NCBI RefSeq assembly: GCF_024139115.2
Contig: NC_085140.1
Span: 294,839,293-294,903,292 of the forward strand
Source of the DNA: Armigeres subalbatus
Lineage: Eukaryota > Arthropoda > Insecta > Diptera > Culicidae
Direction of reading: 5' to 3'
Length of the DNA: 64,000 bases
The notes under the pieces were generated by a model. The model searched no databases and was not told the origin of the DNA. It saw nothing but the letters and a program-made list of their open reading frames with translations. Positions 42,451 to 53,759 of this stretch are shown here, piece by piece; positions within the stretch are counted from its first letter, which is position 1; every line of letters begins with the position of its first letter. Both the position numbers and the translations under genes were made by a program.

Positions 42451-45055
42451 CAAAGCTGCGAGACAATGCCGACTATTTTTCGGTTGCGTTCCGCTTGTCA
42501 TTAAGTTTAACGGAAGCTTTGATAAAAAAAGGAAATGTAAAACAGTAGAGAACGGTTGGCATAACATCGTCGACAGATGGAACACTGATGAATTAGGAAA
42601 AAAGTAAGCAAGCGACGAGCCTGGGATACTTTATAAAGCTTGTGAGCAGGGCCGGTAGTCTTTATGTATATTTTTGTTATATTAATTTTAGTCGAAGAAC
42701 ATTTTCTTGTTGAGTTCCAATGTGAATCATAATTTTGAACCATTTATGGATCATGAACGCAAAACCCAAATTTTACAGTCATTATTTCTTCTTTAGTCCT
42801 GTATATTTTCTTATCTATGAGATTTCATACTTAAGAAAGCTTATATTTGTATAGCATGTGCCAAAGCAGTCCAAAAATTGCTTGCCTTTTATTCATTCAG
42901 TCGAGGAAGGCAAAAAATGTACCAAATGTACAAAATATATAATAGCAACAGTGTAAATAGTTAAATTACGATAAGCACCAAAATGCCAGAGACCGGACCG
43001 TAAATGAGTCGGAAAATGATGCTCATCATCGAAAGCAGTGCATCCAAAGCTGAACCCAACGAAGTGTTGCTGTGTGGGGGAAGATGAGCAAAACATCGCA
43101 CAGAGCTAAACAGAAGGTACCTATTTTCTTTTCTAAATCCACCGACCCGTAGACGAGGTGGTCAAAAGTGGAAGTAGATTGGGGATGGGTGCTGGAAAGA
43201 CTGGTGTGCGGTGATAGCGTTCGCTGCTGTTAGTGTGCAGCATGGTGATGTAAACATAGAGCTTTTCCGAATGGTGCTGAGTCAGCTGAATACTTTGGCA
43301 TTGGGTGAGTTTAAATTGCTCGAGGGATGTTTACCCTTGCCAAAGTGTAGGAATGGAATATGCGGTAAAATGATGCCCAAGAATGTTTCAACTGTTTAGC
43401 TAGCAGGGAAGACGACTGAGCTTTTTGGATGGAAAACTTTGCATATGTATGCAAATGGAAATAGGGACCGCTTGTCAATTCAAATATTAACTCTTGCCTG
43501 AAATAACTTCAAAGCGTTATTGAGTATTCCCGGCATACATTTTGAAAGGATTGAAAACAGTGCACATCAATTGTTCTTCTTTGGAATTTATTCGATGCAT
43601 CTGAAGGCAGACTAAGATGTTTCCTCTAAACAAGATGGTTTGAAATATTTTTTTTAACAATTATGACAGTTTACAGTTAAAACTGAATAAGGCCGATAAA
43701 AATATTTGAAAATAATATGTCTTCTCGGATTGTTTTAGATAAAAGATCTATTCAGCATTGCCATGAGTTACACCGCTCGAAGGGTACTCGGAATATTTTT
43801 AGAAGAAACTTTCAGTGAACAACTAAAACGTGTTTACTCTCATTCGATGTTTTCAGGTTTTAATAATCAGTTTAACCGAAGACAGTGCAGTGAAACCAAA
43901 TGATTATTTACAGCACGATGTTGTCGATTTAATATTCAATCTCCCTTTAAAAAAACCTAAACAAAAGTTACCAGCTTCCTCTTCTAAGTGACCACACGGA
44001 ATCATATTTCCAGTGAACGAGCAGCTAATTGTGTACCTATTGAACCGATCAAATCAAGAAAAATGAACCGTGATTGATAAGCTCAAAAGCTTCTCCTCCC
44101 TCGCGTGTGCCGACAGGAGCCCGGCAGTCGCTCGTCAATTTCATCCAATCATCGCATCTAGTTGGTCTCTTTTGGCAACAAATCGACCTCCACGAAGGTG
44201 ACTTATATTTGTGACTTGTCAATCTCTCTCAAATGCTTACTGATGATTTACGATTGTGAAGTAGCTGAAGCAAGAAGGTATTACAAGAGTGCCATTTTGC
44301 CATGGGAAAATAAATCTTTGTTGTTTCCCACAATAGCTTTGATCACTTTAGTTTTTTTTCGGTGTTGATAAATTAAATGTCGAATAGTCACCTCCAAAAA
44401 TACCTACGTTTCAGATAATAATCGATTACCGATAAACAATAGTGGAGACGCATGGTCGCGTTAGTTATAAAGTTTGGAAAAATTGAAAAGCTCCACACAA
44501 TATCTTGGACCCTCGGTAGTAGAGTGAAGTAGAGTCCTGAGGCACATTCGTGGTCTCCACTTTTCTTGTCTCATTATTTGACAAAAATACTCAAACTTGA
44601 TCTATTGTGGATTCAGAAGCCACAATAAAATTAGAGTTCTTACGTGTAACGAAACGTACTAACTAAAACAGCCAATGAGAGGACCGTTATATAAAATAAA
44701 AATATACATCAAAACCACAGGGCTTGGTTTCTATATGGTTATTCTGCACCTCCGGACCAGTTTTTTTAAAAAACTGATTTAGAGCAATATCGAGAAATTT
44801 AGATTTGAAGTTTTAAGCTAAGAAATTTCAAGAGTATCCATATATGATTCCACAATATTACCAAAATACGTCCACAATATTACCAAAAAAACGTCCAAGA
44901 AGTTGTCCAATCGGTTTTCATTCAACTTGTATTTGTTGCCGTTACCAAACTGGCTAATTGTTTCGAGTTTGGTTTAAGTGTTATGTTGATTTAGTGTTGT
45001 TTAAATTGTTGTTGATGTTTTAATTGAAGAAATAAAACGAGAGTGAATGTAATAT
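42451..45055. other. No supported gene
   Basis: Scattered ORFs of 60-78 codons on both strands. The one at 43211-43399 (plus) sits over a GTGAGT donor-like site but has no other support. CACAATATTACCAAAA is duplicated near 44850 and 44873. Nothing else recognised. Confidence 0.4.
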
Positions 45056-45057
45056 AA

Positions 45058-45164
45058 CCCAAGTAGCACACATGTCCCACATAGATTACTGCAACGGATA
45101 TGCGACTAAATTTGGTCACTATCAAGTTGCTGCAACCATTTTAGTCTGACTTGTGCTGTTCGGG
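45058..45164. mobile_element. ~107-bp AGCACA-type MITE, copy 3
   Basis: Starts CCCAAGTAGCACACATG and ends CTTGTGCTGTTCGGG, inverted ends. The centre has ATGCGACTAAATTTGGTC and GTTGCTGCAACC, like copies 1 and 2. Confidence 0.75.
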
Positions 45165-45641
45165 AATAGTAGTTAAAAGATCGCTATAGAGATTCAGGAA
45201 GGCCCCAATGAATGGAACTGAAAGAAAATCTGGATGATAATGATTATTCAAGATATGGTACTTCGACGTGAATTAAAGCTGCAACTTTTCCCAGCTGTTG
45301 ACAAAACCATTACTGCTTCTTCAAAACCACATACTCACACATGTAGTTTTGCAAATCGTTCACCAAAACGATACCAATAACAAAACCTACGCCAATTCCA
45401 AACTCCCAATGATTACACGTAAAAGTGCAGAGGATCCCTCGGCTTTCATCCCAACGAGTTTCATTACATCAATTTTCTTTCCAATTCCCAATTGACCTGC
45501 ATTCGGACGCGGCCGGCGCCAGTATTGCCCTACATAGAATAAAGGATTACCAGTATTTACACACAAAGGATATTTACTGAACCCGAGTAGCATCTGCTGG
45601 TTCTTTATGTAAGTTCAACTAATCCAGCAAGAATGGAGTAG

Positions 45642-46755
45642 CTATCGCGAGCGGTCAATCATGCTCATGCTTAGCTCATTCAGAATCTGAAAATTAAAAT
45701 ATTAATTCGAAATTTGTTAATGTCCAAGTAGAGTAACTTACCGTGACGTAATCTGAAAGATCGGGATTGTCTGCCCAACATTCGACAGTGTTTAAAAGCG
45801 TGAGACAGGCTCTTTCAGTGAACCCTATGCCATTTGTTGATGCCTCACCTGTGCTTGGTTCACCCACGGTTCTACCCAATTTAGCGCTTTCCTATCGAGT
45901 AACTTGAAAATCGTGTTAACGACTCCAAGCTTGATGTGTAGTGACGGAGATGAGCAAAAGTTAAATATCTTGCCTTCGTCGTTACCGGTAACCAAAGAAA
46001 CATTTACACAGGTTGCGAAATTCTTTCCTTCTATTGTGCAATTTTCCTTGATGTTTTGTTTAGTTCTCGAGATGCTTTCCGAAATGCAGCGCTCACTCTT
46101 GAAAATCGTACTTTTCTGCGATATTTTGTGAAAGTGCAATGATAAAGAGCTGTTTCATACCTCCATCCTTGAAGTAATTGCCAGCACGATGATCTGTTTG
46201 CGAAGGGATTTCGTTTTCCCATATGTTGAGTTGATTTTTCTCATTTACACTTTATGTTTATTGAGTCCCCATAGACCTGACGGATCTTGCTGATTTTTTT
46301 TTAAGTAGCTTATGGTGGCTTTACGTTCCAAAACAAAAAAATTGATTTCTTTTTTCATTTTTTATACTCATATGTTCTATGATACCAATATGTTTGTGAT
46401 GGCACGGTTTCGTGTGTTGTTGTTGATTCTCTAAGCTCTATGCCTCTTCCGTAGAACGTGTTTCAGTTTACAAATCCCTACATCGATATTAGCGGTGCTC
46501 CAATACGAATAAGAAAGCATTTGCTGCTTCGCCAATCCGGCAAGGATTATCCAATTCTATAATTGATGCATTGTCGTAAACTGGCCCTCCGACTGCTCCA
46601 ACAATATCCGAACCAGTGCTGAGAGTGCCTAAAATAAGGCATCAAGTTTACCTTCACTTGATAAACCGGGACCTCCGCTGCCGTAATCTGGCAAAGTGAC
46701 GTATACGCCATTTTCCAAAAATGGTGTTGACGAATTGCATTCATCGAGCTATTTA
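45642..46755 (-). pseudogene. Unrecognised spliced or decayed coding region
   Basis: In sense order: FLENGVYVTLPDYGSGGPGL (about 46735-46650); GTLSTGSDIVGAVGGPVY (about 46625); an ATG-started MRKINSTYGKTKSLRKQII (46228); a 104-codon run (46139-45826; NCTIEGKNFATCVNVSLVTG, then NWVEPWVNQ); LLNTVECWADNPDLSDYV (to 45742); and ILNELSMSMIDRSR ending at TAG (45642). The last two join in phase across a convincing 55-nt intron (GTAAGT at 45741, TTTTCAG at 45687). The other gaps would need introns of only 23-45 nt, too short for an insect, so frameshift decay is more likely there. Family not recognised. Confidence 0.35.
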
Positions 46756-46757
46756 AG

Positions 46758-47004
46758 GGGCCCGCTCCGAAGTGTTGTACAACTTTGACTCCGCCCCCAG
46801 GAATTTGGTTCGATCGGAGCTAAGTCGGACCGTTTGTGGGCAAGTTGTACGACTGTCGGACGGACGGTTTCAAAGTTGGTCGGGTGAAATCATAATTGTT
46901 TGATTTTGCTCAGACTTCTTGTGGGCGGAGTCAAATGTTGTAAAACCAAGTTGCATTGTATGTAGTGTTGTTGTACAACACTGTTGCTACAACACTGGGG
47001 CACA
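46758..47004. mobile_element. TIR element with GTTGTACAAC motifs
   Basis: GTGTTGTACAACTTTGACTC and CCGCCC at about 46775-46797 are mirrored by GGGCGGAGTCAAA (about 46923) and TTGTACAACACTGTTGC near 46971. Imperfect inverted arms surround a non-coding core. Boundaries are approximate. Confidence 0.6.
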
Positions 47005-47084
47005 ATTATTCTAGTATTCACTTTCAATATCCAGGAGCAGAAAGTGAGTTCTTGCCTTTCTCGTCACACTTAAAATAAATCGCC

Positions 47085-47245
47085 GAATTCGGTAAAATTT
47101 TACCGAAATCTCAACAGCAGAACTGTTCGGTAAATAATTTTACTGAGTTTCGGTGATTTTGACAGTTGAACGATGGAAAAAATTACAAAAAATCTTTAAA
47201 ATAATTACCGAACAGTTCTGCTGTAAAATTTACCGAATACTGTGA
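47085..47245. mobile_element. TTCGGTAAA palindromic element
   Basis: ATTCGGTAAAATTTTACCGA at the left and GCTGTAAAATTTACCGAAT at the right, with CAGCAGAACTGTTCGGTAA and its inverse inside. This is an inverted-repeat element of about 160 bp. Confidence 0.65.
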
Positions 47246-47475
47246 AATGAGCAAAGTGTGTAGGAGGATAGATCCATAGTGTTGTTCAAAATAATTAAAC
47301 GAAAAGGACAAATTATTTTGATAAATTAGACAAGTTTTTCTGGCAATTCTTTCAGGAATTTTATTTGCGAAATGAAATTTATTTAGGACAAATATGACGG
47401 ATAAGTTATTATTGGAAAATAAGACAAATAAGGAAATATCCATAAGGTAATATTTAAAGGCAACCCCCCTCGGGT

Positions 47476-47591
47476 TGCCTGAAGTGTGACAACCCATACA
47501 AAAGTTTCAGATGCTTCATACAAAAGTGTGTGGGGAAGAGGGGGTTGAAAATAGCCAATTTTTCCTTTACCTAATTATTACGATCTTCCCT
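47476..47591. mobile_element. ACGTAA-type MITE, 5'-truncated copy
   Basis: Contains GAAGTGTGACAACCCATACA, CAGATGCTTCATACAAAA, GGGGGTTGAAAATAGCC and the end GATCTTCCCT, matching 63060-63172. The left terminal repeat is missing. A GAATTCCTCC-type array begins about 50 bp downstream. Confidence 0.7.
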
Positions 47592-47639
47592 ACTACAAAA
47601 AGTAAAGCGAATAAGACAAACATGACCAGTAACAATCGC

Positions 47640-48455
47640 TCCAGATATCTCTGCACCAAATGCTGCAGAAATTCCTCAAATTTCTTCAGGAGTTTTCCGG
47701 CATTGGAAATTTATTGAAGAAATAAAAAATATTATTCCAGGAATTCCTCCGTTAAGTATAAGTCCCCCACGAATGCCTCCATAATTTGTTCCAAAATTAC
47801 TTAAAAAAATGTTCCAACATTCTCTCCTTTTGAACATAGTGCCTAAATTTCTCTAGGAATCACATCGGTAATTCTTCCAGAAATTTCTCCGGCAACTTGT
47901 CCAGAATTTTTTCTGAATATTACTCTGAATTTCCACGGTAATTGTTCTACAGGAATTCCTCCCGAACATACTTCAGAAATTCTTCAGAAATTCCTCTAAG
48001 AATTTCCTCAGAATTGGTTGAAGTTTCTTCAAGAATTTTCGGAAGAATTACTGGAGCAGTTTCGGGAAAAATTCCATGGATAATCATGAATAAATCCCTG
48101 GAAATATTCCAGAGATCTTTATGGAGAATTTCCGTGTGAGTTCTTGGAGAATATTTTAGAAGAATTCCTGGATGAAATTCCGGAGCAATTTTTCCGAAAA
48201 ATCTTTCTAGATTTCTTTTGGAAATTCCTCAGAAGAGTTACTCCGGAAGGAAGTTCTTAGAGAAATTTCCTAATGACTTGTTGTGGAATTTTGGGAGGAA
48301 TTCTAGGATCAATTTAGTTAGAAATTCCATGAGATATTCGTATAGGCATTTCTCAGGAATATGAACCGTAGTTATTCCTGGAGGAATTTCTGAAAATTTA
48401 CGAAGAAAATTCTTTAAAAATCCTTCGGAAACTTCTCAAACCATTGCTCGAAAAC
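47640..48455. repeat. Degenerate GAATTCCTCC-type array, part 1
   Basis: Drifting units such as GAAATTCCTCA, GGAATTCCTCCA and GGAAATTTC in a plus-strand pyrimidine-leaning orientation that shifts to purine-leaning units after about 48010. More degenerate than 48716-51235. ORFs here are repeat by-products. Confidence 0.7.
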
Positions 48456-48715
48456 GACGACACGCCACACCTTCCCTGACACCAAATGCCTGGATGAGCA
48501 GCTGAAATTCCCTGATCCAAAATCCTAATCCCTATCCATCCTTACACATTGTAAACCTAGCCTCTAGTCATCACGAGACTTCTATATATCTCTTACGGAC
48601 AGCAAAAAAAAAACTATATAAAAACAAACTTAGAAAATCTTAACATAAATCTTATTACGAACGAGGACCTCGACTTTTTTTTCCGTAAAATAATGTTCAT
48701 AGGTTGTTCTATGTG
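48456..48715. other. Non-repeat spacer inside the array
   Basis: Unique-looking sequence (GAAAACGACGACACGCCACA, TTACGAACGAGGACCTCG) separates the two array segments. It may be the remains of an inserted element; not identified. Confidence 0.4.
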
Positions 48716-51235
48716 ATCTACTGCTCGTGTAGAAACTTCAGAAGGAATTCTTGGAGAACCTCTAGGAAGCATTCCTGGAGAAACTCGAGGTGAAATCGAA
48801 CCCTGGGGGTATCTCTAGGATGAAATTTTGTAAAGACTCCAAGACAAACTTCTAAGAAAACTCCAGAAGGATTTCCTGAAAGAACTCTATCAGAATTCAC
48901 TGGATAAATTCCTGGAGAAACACCAGGAGGAGTAACTTTCTGAGGACTTCTGAAATAAAAAAACACATGCAGGAGTTCCTCTCCAGAAAGAACTCCTGTA
49001 GCAGCTCAAGGAGAAATTGCTAGATGAGCTGTAGGAGGAATTCCTGGATGAACTCCAGGAAGAATTCCTGGAAGAGCTCCAGAAAAATATCTTAGAGGAA
49101 CTCCAGGAGAAATTCCTGAGAGAACTCTAGGAGGAATTCCTGGAGGAACTCTAGGAGGAATTCTTTAAGAAGCTCTACAATGAATACCTGAAGGAACTCC
49201 AGAAAGAATTGCTGGAGGAGCTCCAAGAGGTATTATTATAGGAGCTCTAGGATGAGTTCCTAGAGAAGCGCCAGAAAATTCCAGAAAGAACTCCATGAGG
49301 AATTCCTCAATGAGCTACAGGAAGGATTCCTGGAAGAGCTCCAGGAGGAATTTTTGGAGGAGCTCTACGAGGAATACCTAAATGAAATCCAGGAGGAGTT
49401 TCTGGACGAGCCCCAGGAGGAATTCCTAGAGGAGCTCTAGGAGGAATTCCTGGAGGAACTGGAAGAGGAATACCTCGAAGATTCAAGAGAAATTCTTGTG
49501 AGAGTTCTAGGAGGAATTCCTGGTGGAACTCCAAGAGGAATTCCTGGATGAACTCTAGGTGGAATTCTTGAAGAAGCTCCTCGAGGAGTACCTGGATGAA
49601 ATCTAGGAGGATTTGCTGGAAGAGCTCCAGGAGAAGTACCTGGCGGAACTCCAGAAGTAATTCCTGGAGTAGCTCTAGGAGGAATCCCTGGAGGAACTCC
49701 TGGACGAATTCCTGGTAGAACTCCAGGAGGAGCTCCAGGTGGAATTCTTGGAGGAGCTGCACGAGGAATACCTGGATGAAATCCAGGAGAAATAGTTGGA
49801 CGAACCCCTGGAGGAATTCCTAGACGAGCTCAACAATGAAAACATGAAGAAATTGCTGGAGGAACTCCAGGAGATATTTTTAAAGGAGCTCTAGGAGGAA
49901 TTCCTAGAATTCCTTCAATTATTGAAGGAGCTTTACGAGGAATACATGAAGGAACTCTATGGGGAACTCCTGGGGGAGCTCCAGGTGGAATTCCTAAATA
50001 AGCTCCATGAGGGCTTCCTGGAAGTGCTCCAGAAGGGCTTCCTGGAAGTGCTCCAGGAGGAATTTTTGGAGGAGCTTCACAAGGAATACCTGGAGGAACT
50101 CCAGGACGAATTCCTGATTGAACTTCTAGATGAACTCCAGGTAGAAATCTTGGAGGAGCTCCAGGAGGAATTCCGGTATGAACTCCAGGGGAATTCCTGG
50201 AGGAGCTCTAGGAGGAATTCCTGGAGGAACTGAAAGAGGAATACCTGGAGGGACTCCAGGGTGGTGAACTCAAAATTAATTTTTGTTAAGACTCTTCTTC
50301 TGAACTTTTATAAAACGGCAGGAGGAATTTCTGAAGGAACTCCAAGAGAAATTACTGGATGGATTCCTGAGGGAGTTCCAGAATGAGCGAGGAGTTCCTG
50401 GAGTAACTTCCGGAAGAACTTCTAAAAAAATGAAATAAGAAATATTTGAAGGAACTCGAGAAAAAAATCTTGGAGAAGTTCCTGGATAAATTTCAAGGAG
50501 CAATACCTGTAGGAACTTTAAAATAAATTCCTGTAAGTACTCTAGGAAGAACTGCTAGAGGAACTCCAGGAAGAATTCCTGGAAAAGTTTCAAGGAGAAT
50601 TCCTGGAAAAGCTTCAAGGAGAAGGAGGGGCTTCAGGGAGAATTTCTGGAGAAAGTACAGGAAGTTTTCTTGGACAAACTCTAGGAGAAATTACTAGTCA
50701 TTCTTGAATCAACTACAGGAAGAACTACTAAACTTATTCTATGTTGAATTTCTAGATAAATTTCCTGTTAAATCCATTAAGGAACTATAGGACGAATTTA
50801 TGCAAGGAAGAAGGAATTCATAGAAGAACTCCAAGTGGAACTTTTGGCGGAATTCCTGGTGGATTTTTTGGAGGAATTCCTAGAGGAACTCCAAAAGGAA
50901 TTCTCGGAGGAATTTTAGGGGGAATTCCTGAATAAACTGCAGGATAAATTCCTAGAGGAACTTCAGGATAATTTCCTTGAAGAACTCCAAGAAGAATTCG
51001 TGGAGAAACTTCAGGAGCATTTCTTGAAGAAATTCTAGGAGGAATTCCTGGAGAAACTCGAGGTAGAATTCCTGGAGAAATTCCTTGAGTAACTTCAAGA
51101 AGAATTCCTGGAGAAATTTCTGGAGGAATTCCTTGATTAACTGCAGGAGAGAATCCTGGAAGAATTCCGGTATGAATTTCTATAGGAATTTCAAAAGGAA
51201 TTCATAGAGGAACTTCAGGAAAAATTCTAGAATTC
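48716..51235. repeat. 2.5-kb tandem array with 12/24-bp period
   Basis: The core unit is GAACTCCAGGAG + GAATTCCTGGAG (24 bp, two related 12-mers), with GARYTC alternation and many substitutions; roughly 100 units. GGAATTCC is palindromic, so both strands look alike and both stay open. The plus frame gives E/L-rich octad peptides (ELQEEFLE) at 49922-50233; the minus frame gives LLQEF repeats at 49307-49762. These ORFs are consequences of the period (24 = 8 codons) and I do not call them genes. Confidence 0.9.
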
Positions 51236-52740
51236 TCCTCCTTCCCTTTTTCTTCGGACTTTGTTCTTCGCTTGGAAATGAAAAAGGAAAACATGTAGGT
51301 TGTAATTTGGCGCATACGTCACTTTTTCAGATTATGGCAGTCCGCGGATTGCTTCGTTTCCGAATAGTGCGCTCAAGCAAGGCAGATATTTAGAATGTTC
51401 GGACGAGGTTTCAACTGCGCGCTTTCAAGGTGAAATTTTCGGAAAATGTTAACACCAATTGGACGACAGTATCTGAAAGGAATCATCACCTACCTGGGGA
51501 TGCTGCTAAACATCCTGTTCTTGTGGGTGATAGAAGATACAACAGCTCAGTGAGATTGACCAAAACACTGCACAAGTAAGATCCATCCAATTCAACTATT
51601 TTTCCCTAACCATGAGCATAAGCTTTGGAATTAATCGAAAGCGAACTAAGAAGTACGGATTTAGCTTTGACCTGCACCCAGGTCAGATTCATATTGACTT
51701 CCTTTACTTTTTTTTGTTAAGGATTCATCACCGCGAGCTCTGAAGCTATTCGGGATCTGAGATTTCTTTTCTTTGTCAAATAATGTCCCCAGGTTTCCAT
51801 GAAATATTTTAAGACGAGTTAATTCAACGTTAGTCCTACTTATCAAACCGAGATATTGCCCACATGCAGATCAATATGGATCAAGCACTTCAACTTAGGC
51901 CTTCATAGATTATAGCTGAAAAGATTTGGATCGATATTGTGCTACCCATAATAACAGGAAAGGTCATAAAATTTAACAAAAAAAAATCTGATTTGTAGTT
52001 TCGGTAAAAAAAATAACTATCACTATAAACTTATATAATTCGATATCGCAAATCTATCTTTTAATGCTTCACGACGCTATATTCATACTGGAGCTTGTTG
52101 CGCTGTTCATCTAAATGTTATTTTGACACATCTGTCTTAATTTAATTTAAAGGCTAATTTTGTGACCGTTAACAATGTTTTCCCTTTTCGCCGGTACCAA
52201 GTACCAAGTACAAGTGTTATTAATCAATAAGGATTATGTGTGTTTCCACATATATGCCATACGTATTCACATGGCCAATATAAGGGAAATGCCACGCATA
52301 AATAATATGATTGGATTTTCGTCCGTGTATACTATAGTGTATAGTATACTATTTCAGAGCAATAGTTTCATAATATTTCAGGAAAATGATAAAACGTTAT
52401 CAAGTTGTGTTTAGACGGGATAACGTTTTTAACCGAGATAACGATTCCAGACACGGAAAATATGGAGTTGCTGTAAGTAAAAATGATATATTTTTATCGT
52501 CCTGTAGGGGTTTGCTTGTTTCTAATCGCTTTACTTCCTTTATTTTGTTCCAGAGGGCGAGTAATGGCGCTTGAACCTAGTCTTATATGTACACACTAAT
52601 GGACATAAATATTCGTCATGTTTCCATAGTAATCTTTATGAATTTACACATATATTTTGCCTATCATTGTATAAGCCAGGGCACTAGACTAAAAACTGTA
52701 TCCCAAGTCGTTGAGGAGCCAAGAAGTGAACATTTACCCT
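51236..52740. other. No supported gene
   Basis: Short ORFs only (51661-51846 minus; 52175-52414 plus). TACCAAGTACCAAGTAC duplication at about 52195 and a CTATAGTGTATAGTATAC palindrome at about 52330. Nothing recognised otherwise. Confidence 0.4.
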
Positions 52741-53006
52741 TTGTCTGTGCTATGGGGTCAATATGACCCCAGGCCACTTTGAGTGGCTACAATTTTTTTT
52801 AGTTTTCAACCGATTTTCCTAATTTTTGGTAGTTTGATAAAACTCGCCGGGATCTGTCTCCTAGGTGCAAATTCGCTTGAAAAATCTTGAGAATATACTA
52901 TAGTGTGCTTTTTTCAAAAAACTTACGTTGTCTGTGCTCTGTGACCCAATTGAATCTAAATTGAAATTACTATAACTTTTTTATTGTTTGGCCAATTTTG
53001 GATTTA
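52741..53006. repeat. GGGGTCAATATGACCCC-containing repeat
   Basis: TTGTCTGTGCTATGGGGTCA and the GACCCC palindrome resemble the repeat at 17545-17785. TTGTCTGTGCTCTGTGACCC recurs near 52929. Non-coding. Confidence 0.45.
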
Positions 53007-53307
53007 ATTTTTTACGCGCTTATTAGTTTTCATAATTTTTTTCTGTGAGGACGATGCTCGTGGAGGACCAACGCGCACTGGGAGTTGTCGAAAGGAAAGT
53101 GCTGCATACCATCCATGGTGGGGTGCAGATGGCGAACGATACGTTGGATGAGGCGAATAAATTAGGGACCTTTCACAAATTACGTAAAGCTGAAGGGGGA
53201 GGGAGAGGGTCAAGCCGAGCGTTACGATCCATACAAAAAATTAAACTTTTCATACAAGAAGTGTTACACAGAAAAAAATTATGAAAACTAATAAGCGCGT
53301 AAAAAAT
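53007..53307. repeat. Perfect 41-bp inverted repeats around a displaced LINE piece
   Basis: 53007-53047 and 53267-53307 are exact reverse complements (landmarks TTTTTTACGCGCTTATTAG and CATAATTTTTTTCTGTG). They enclose a LINE B-family piece (53048-53160) and half of an ACGTAA-type MITE (about 53161-53265). The outer right repeat is the start of the ACACAG-type element at 53266. Confidence 0.88.
53048..53160 (+). pseudogene. LINE B-family fragment, sense on plus
   Basis: Encodes TMLVEDQRALGVVERKVL and GGVQMAND, the segment that in LINE B follows YEHETW. Its orientation is opposite to the neighbouring LINE pieces at 53553-54584, and its breakpoint matches theirs. Confidence 0.85.
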
Positions 53308-53552
53308 AAAGACGTGGAAAATTACACTATTCTGGGCGTACATGGATCTTTTCACACAAGTTCGCCCTAAATGTATGCAATTCCTATAGCATTATGTCAA
53401 TTTCTATCCTATGAATCAAATAAAAACTGACATAATGCAATAGAAATCGCATACATTCAGGCGAAAATATCGTTTAAATTTACGCTCTTTTTGGCATTCC
53501 CTTTATGTGCATTACTTTCGTGTAAAGTTCAACAACTTTTTCTATCTGTGCA
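53266..53552. mobile_element. ACACAG-ended MITE inserted in the LINE
   Basis: The left end is ACACAGAAAAAAATTATG and the right end CTTTTTCTATCTGTGC, imperfect inverted termini like those of 62187-62730. Inside are ATTCCTATAGCATTATGTC and an inverted partner near 53425. Non-coding. Confidence 0.65.
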
Positions 53553-53759
53553 GATCTCGTGTCCGTAGAGAACTACCGGTCAAATAAGCGTTTTGTAGAT
53601 AGTCAATTTGGTACGGCGGCGAATTCTACTCGATCGGAGCGTTTTGCGGAGTCCAAAAGTACGTACGATTTCCTGCCATGATGCGTCTCCGAATTTCTCT
53701 GCTGGTAACGTTATCGGCGGTCACCAGTGAGCCCAAGTACACGAATTCTTCAACCACCT
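53553..53759 (-). pseudogene. LINE B-family RT fragment, proximal piece
   Basis: Minus-strand match to LINE B: ATCTCGTGTCCGTAGAGAAC, GGTACGGCGGCGAATTCTA, CGTCTCCGAATTTCTCTGC, AAGTACACGAATTCTTCAAC. Broken at 53759 by a solo LTR. Confidence 0.85.

Noticed and set aside
43211..43399. 62-codon plus-strand ORF as an exon
   Set aside because: A GTGAGT site lies within it, but there is no partner exon, no initiation context and no recognisable domain.
49307..50233. E/L-rich and LLQEF-rich ORFs as coiled-coil genes
   Set aside because: They follow mechanically from a 24-bp (8-codon) tandem unit that is open on both strands. There is no start context, splice site or unique sequence.
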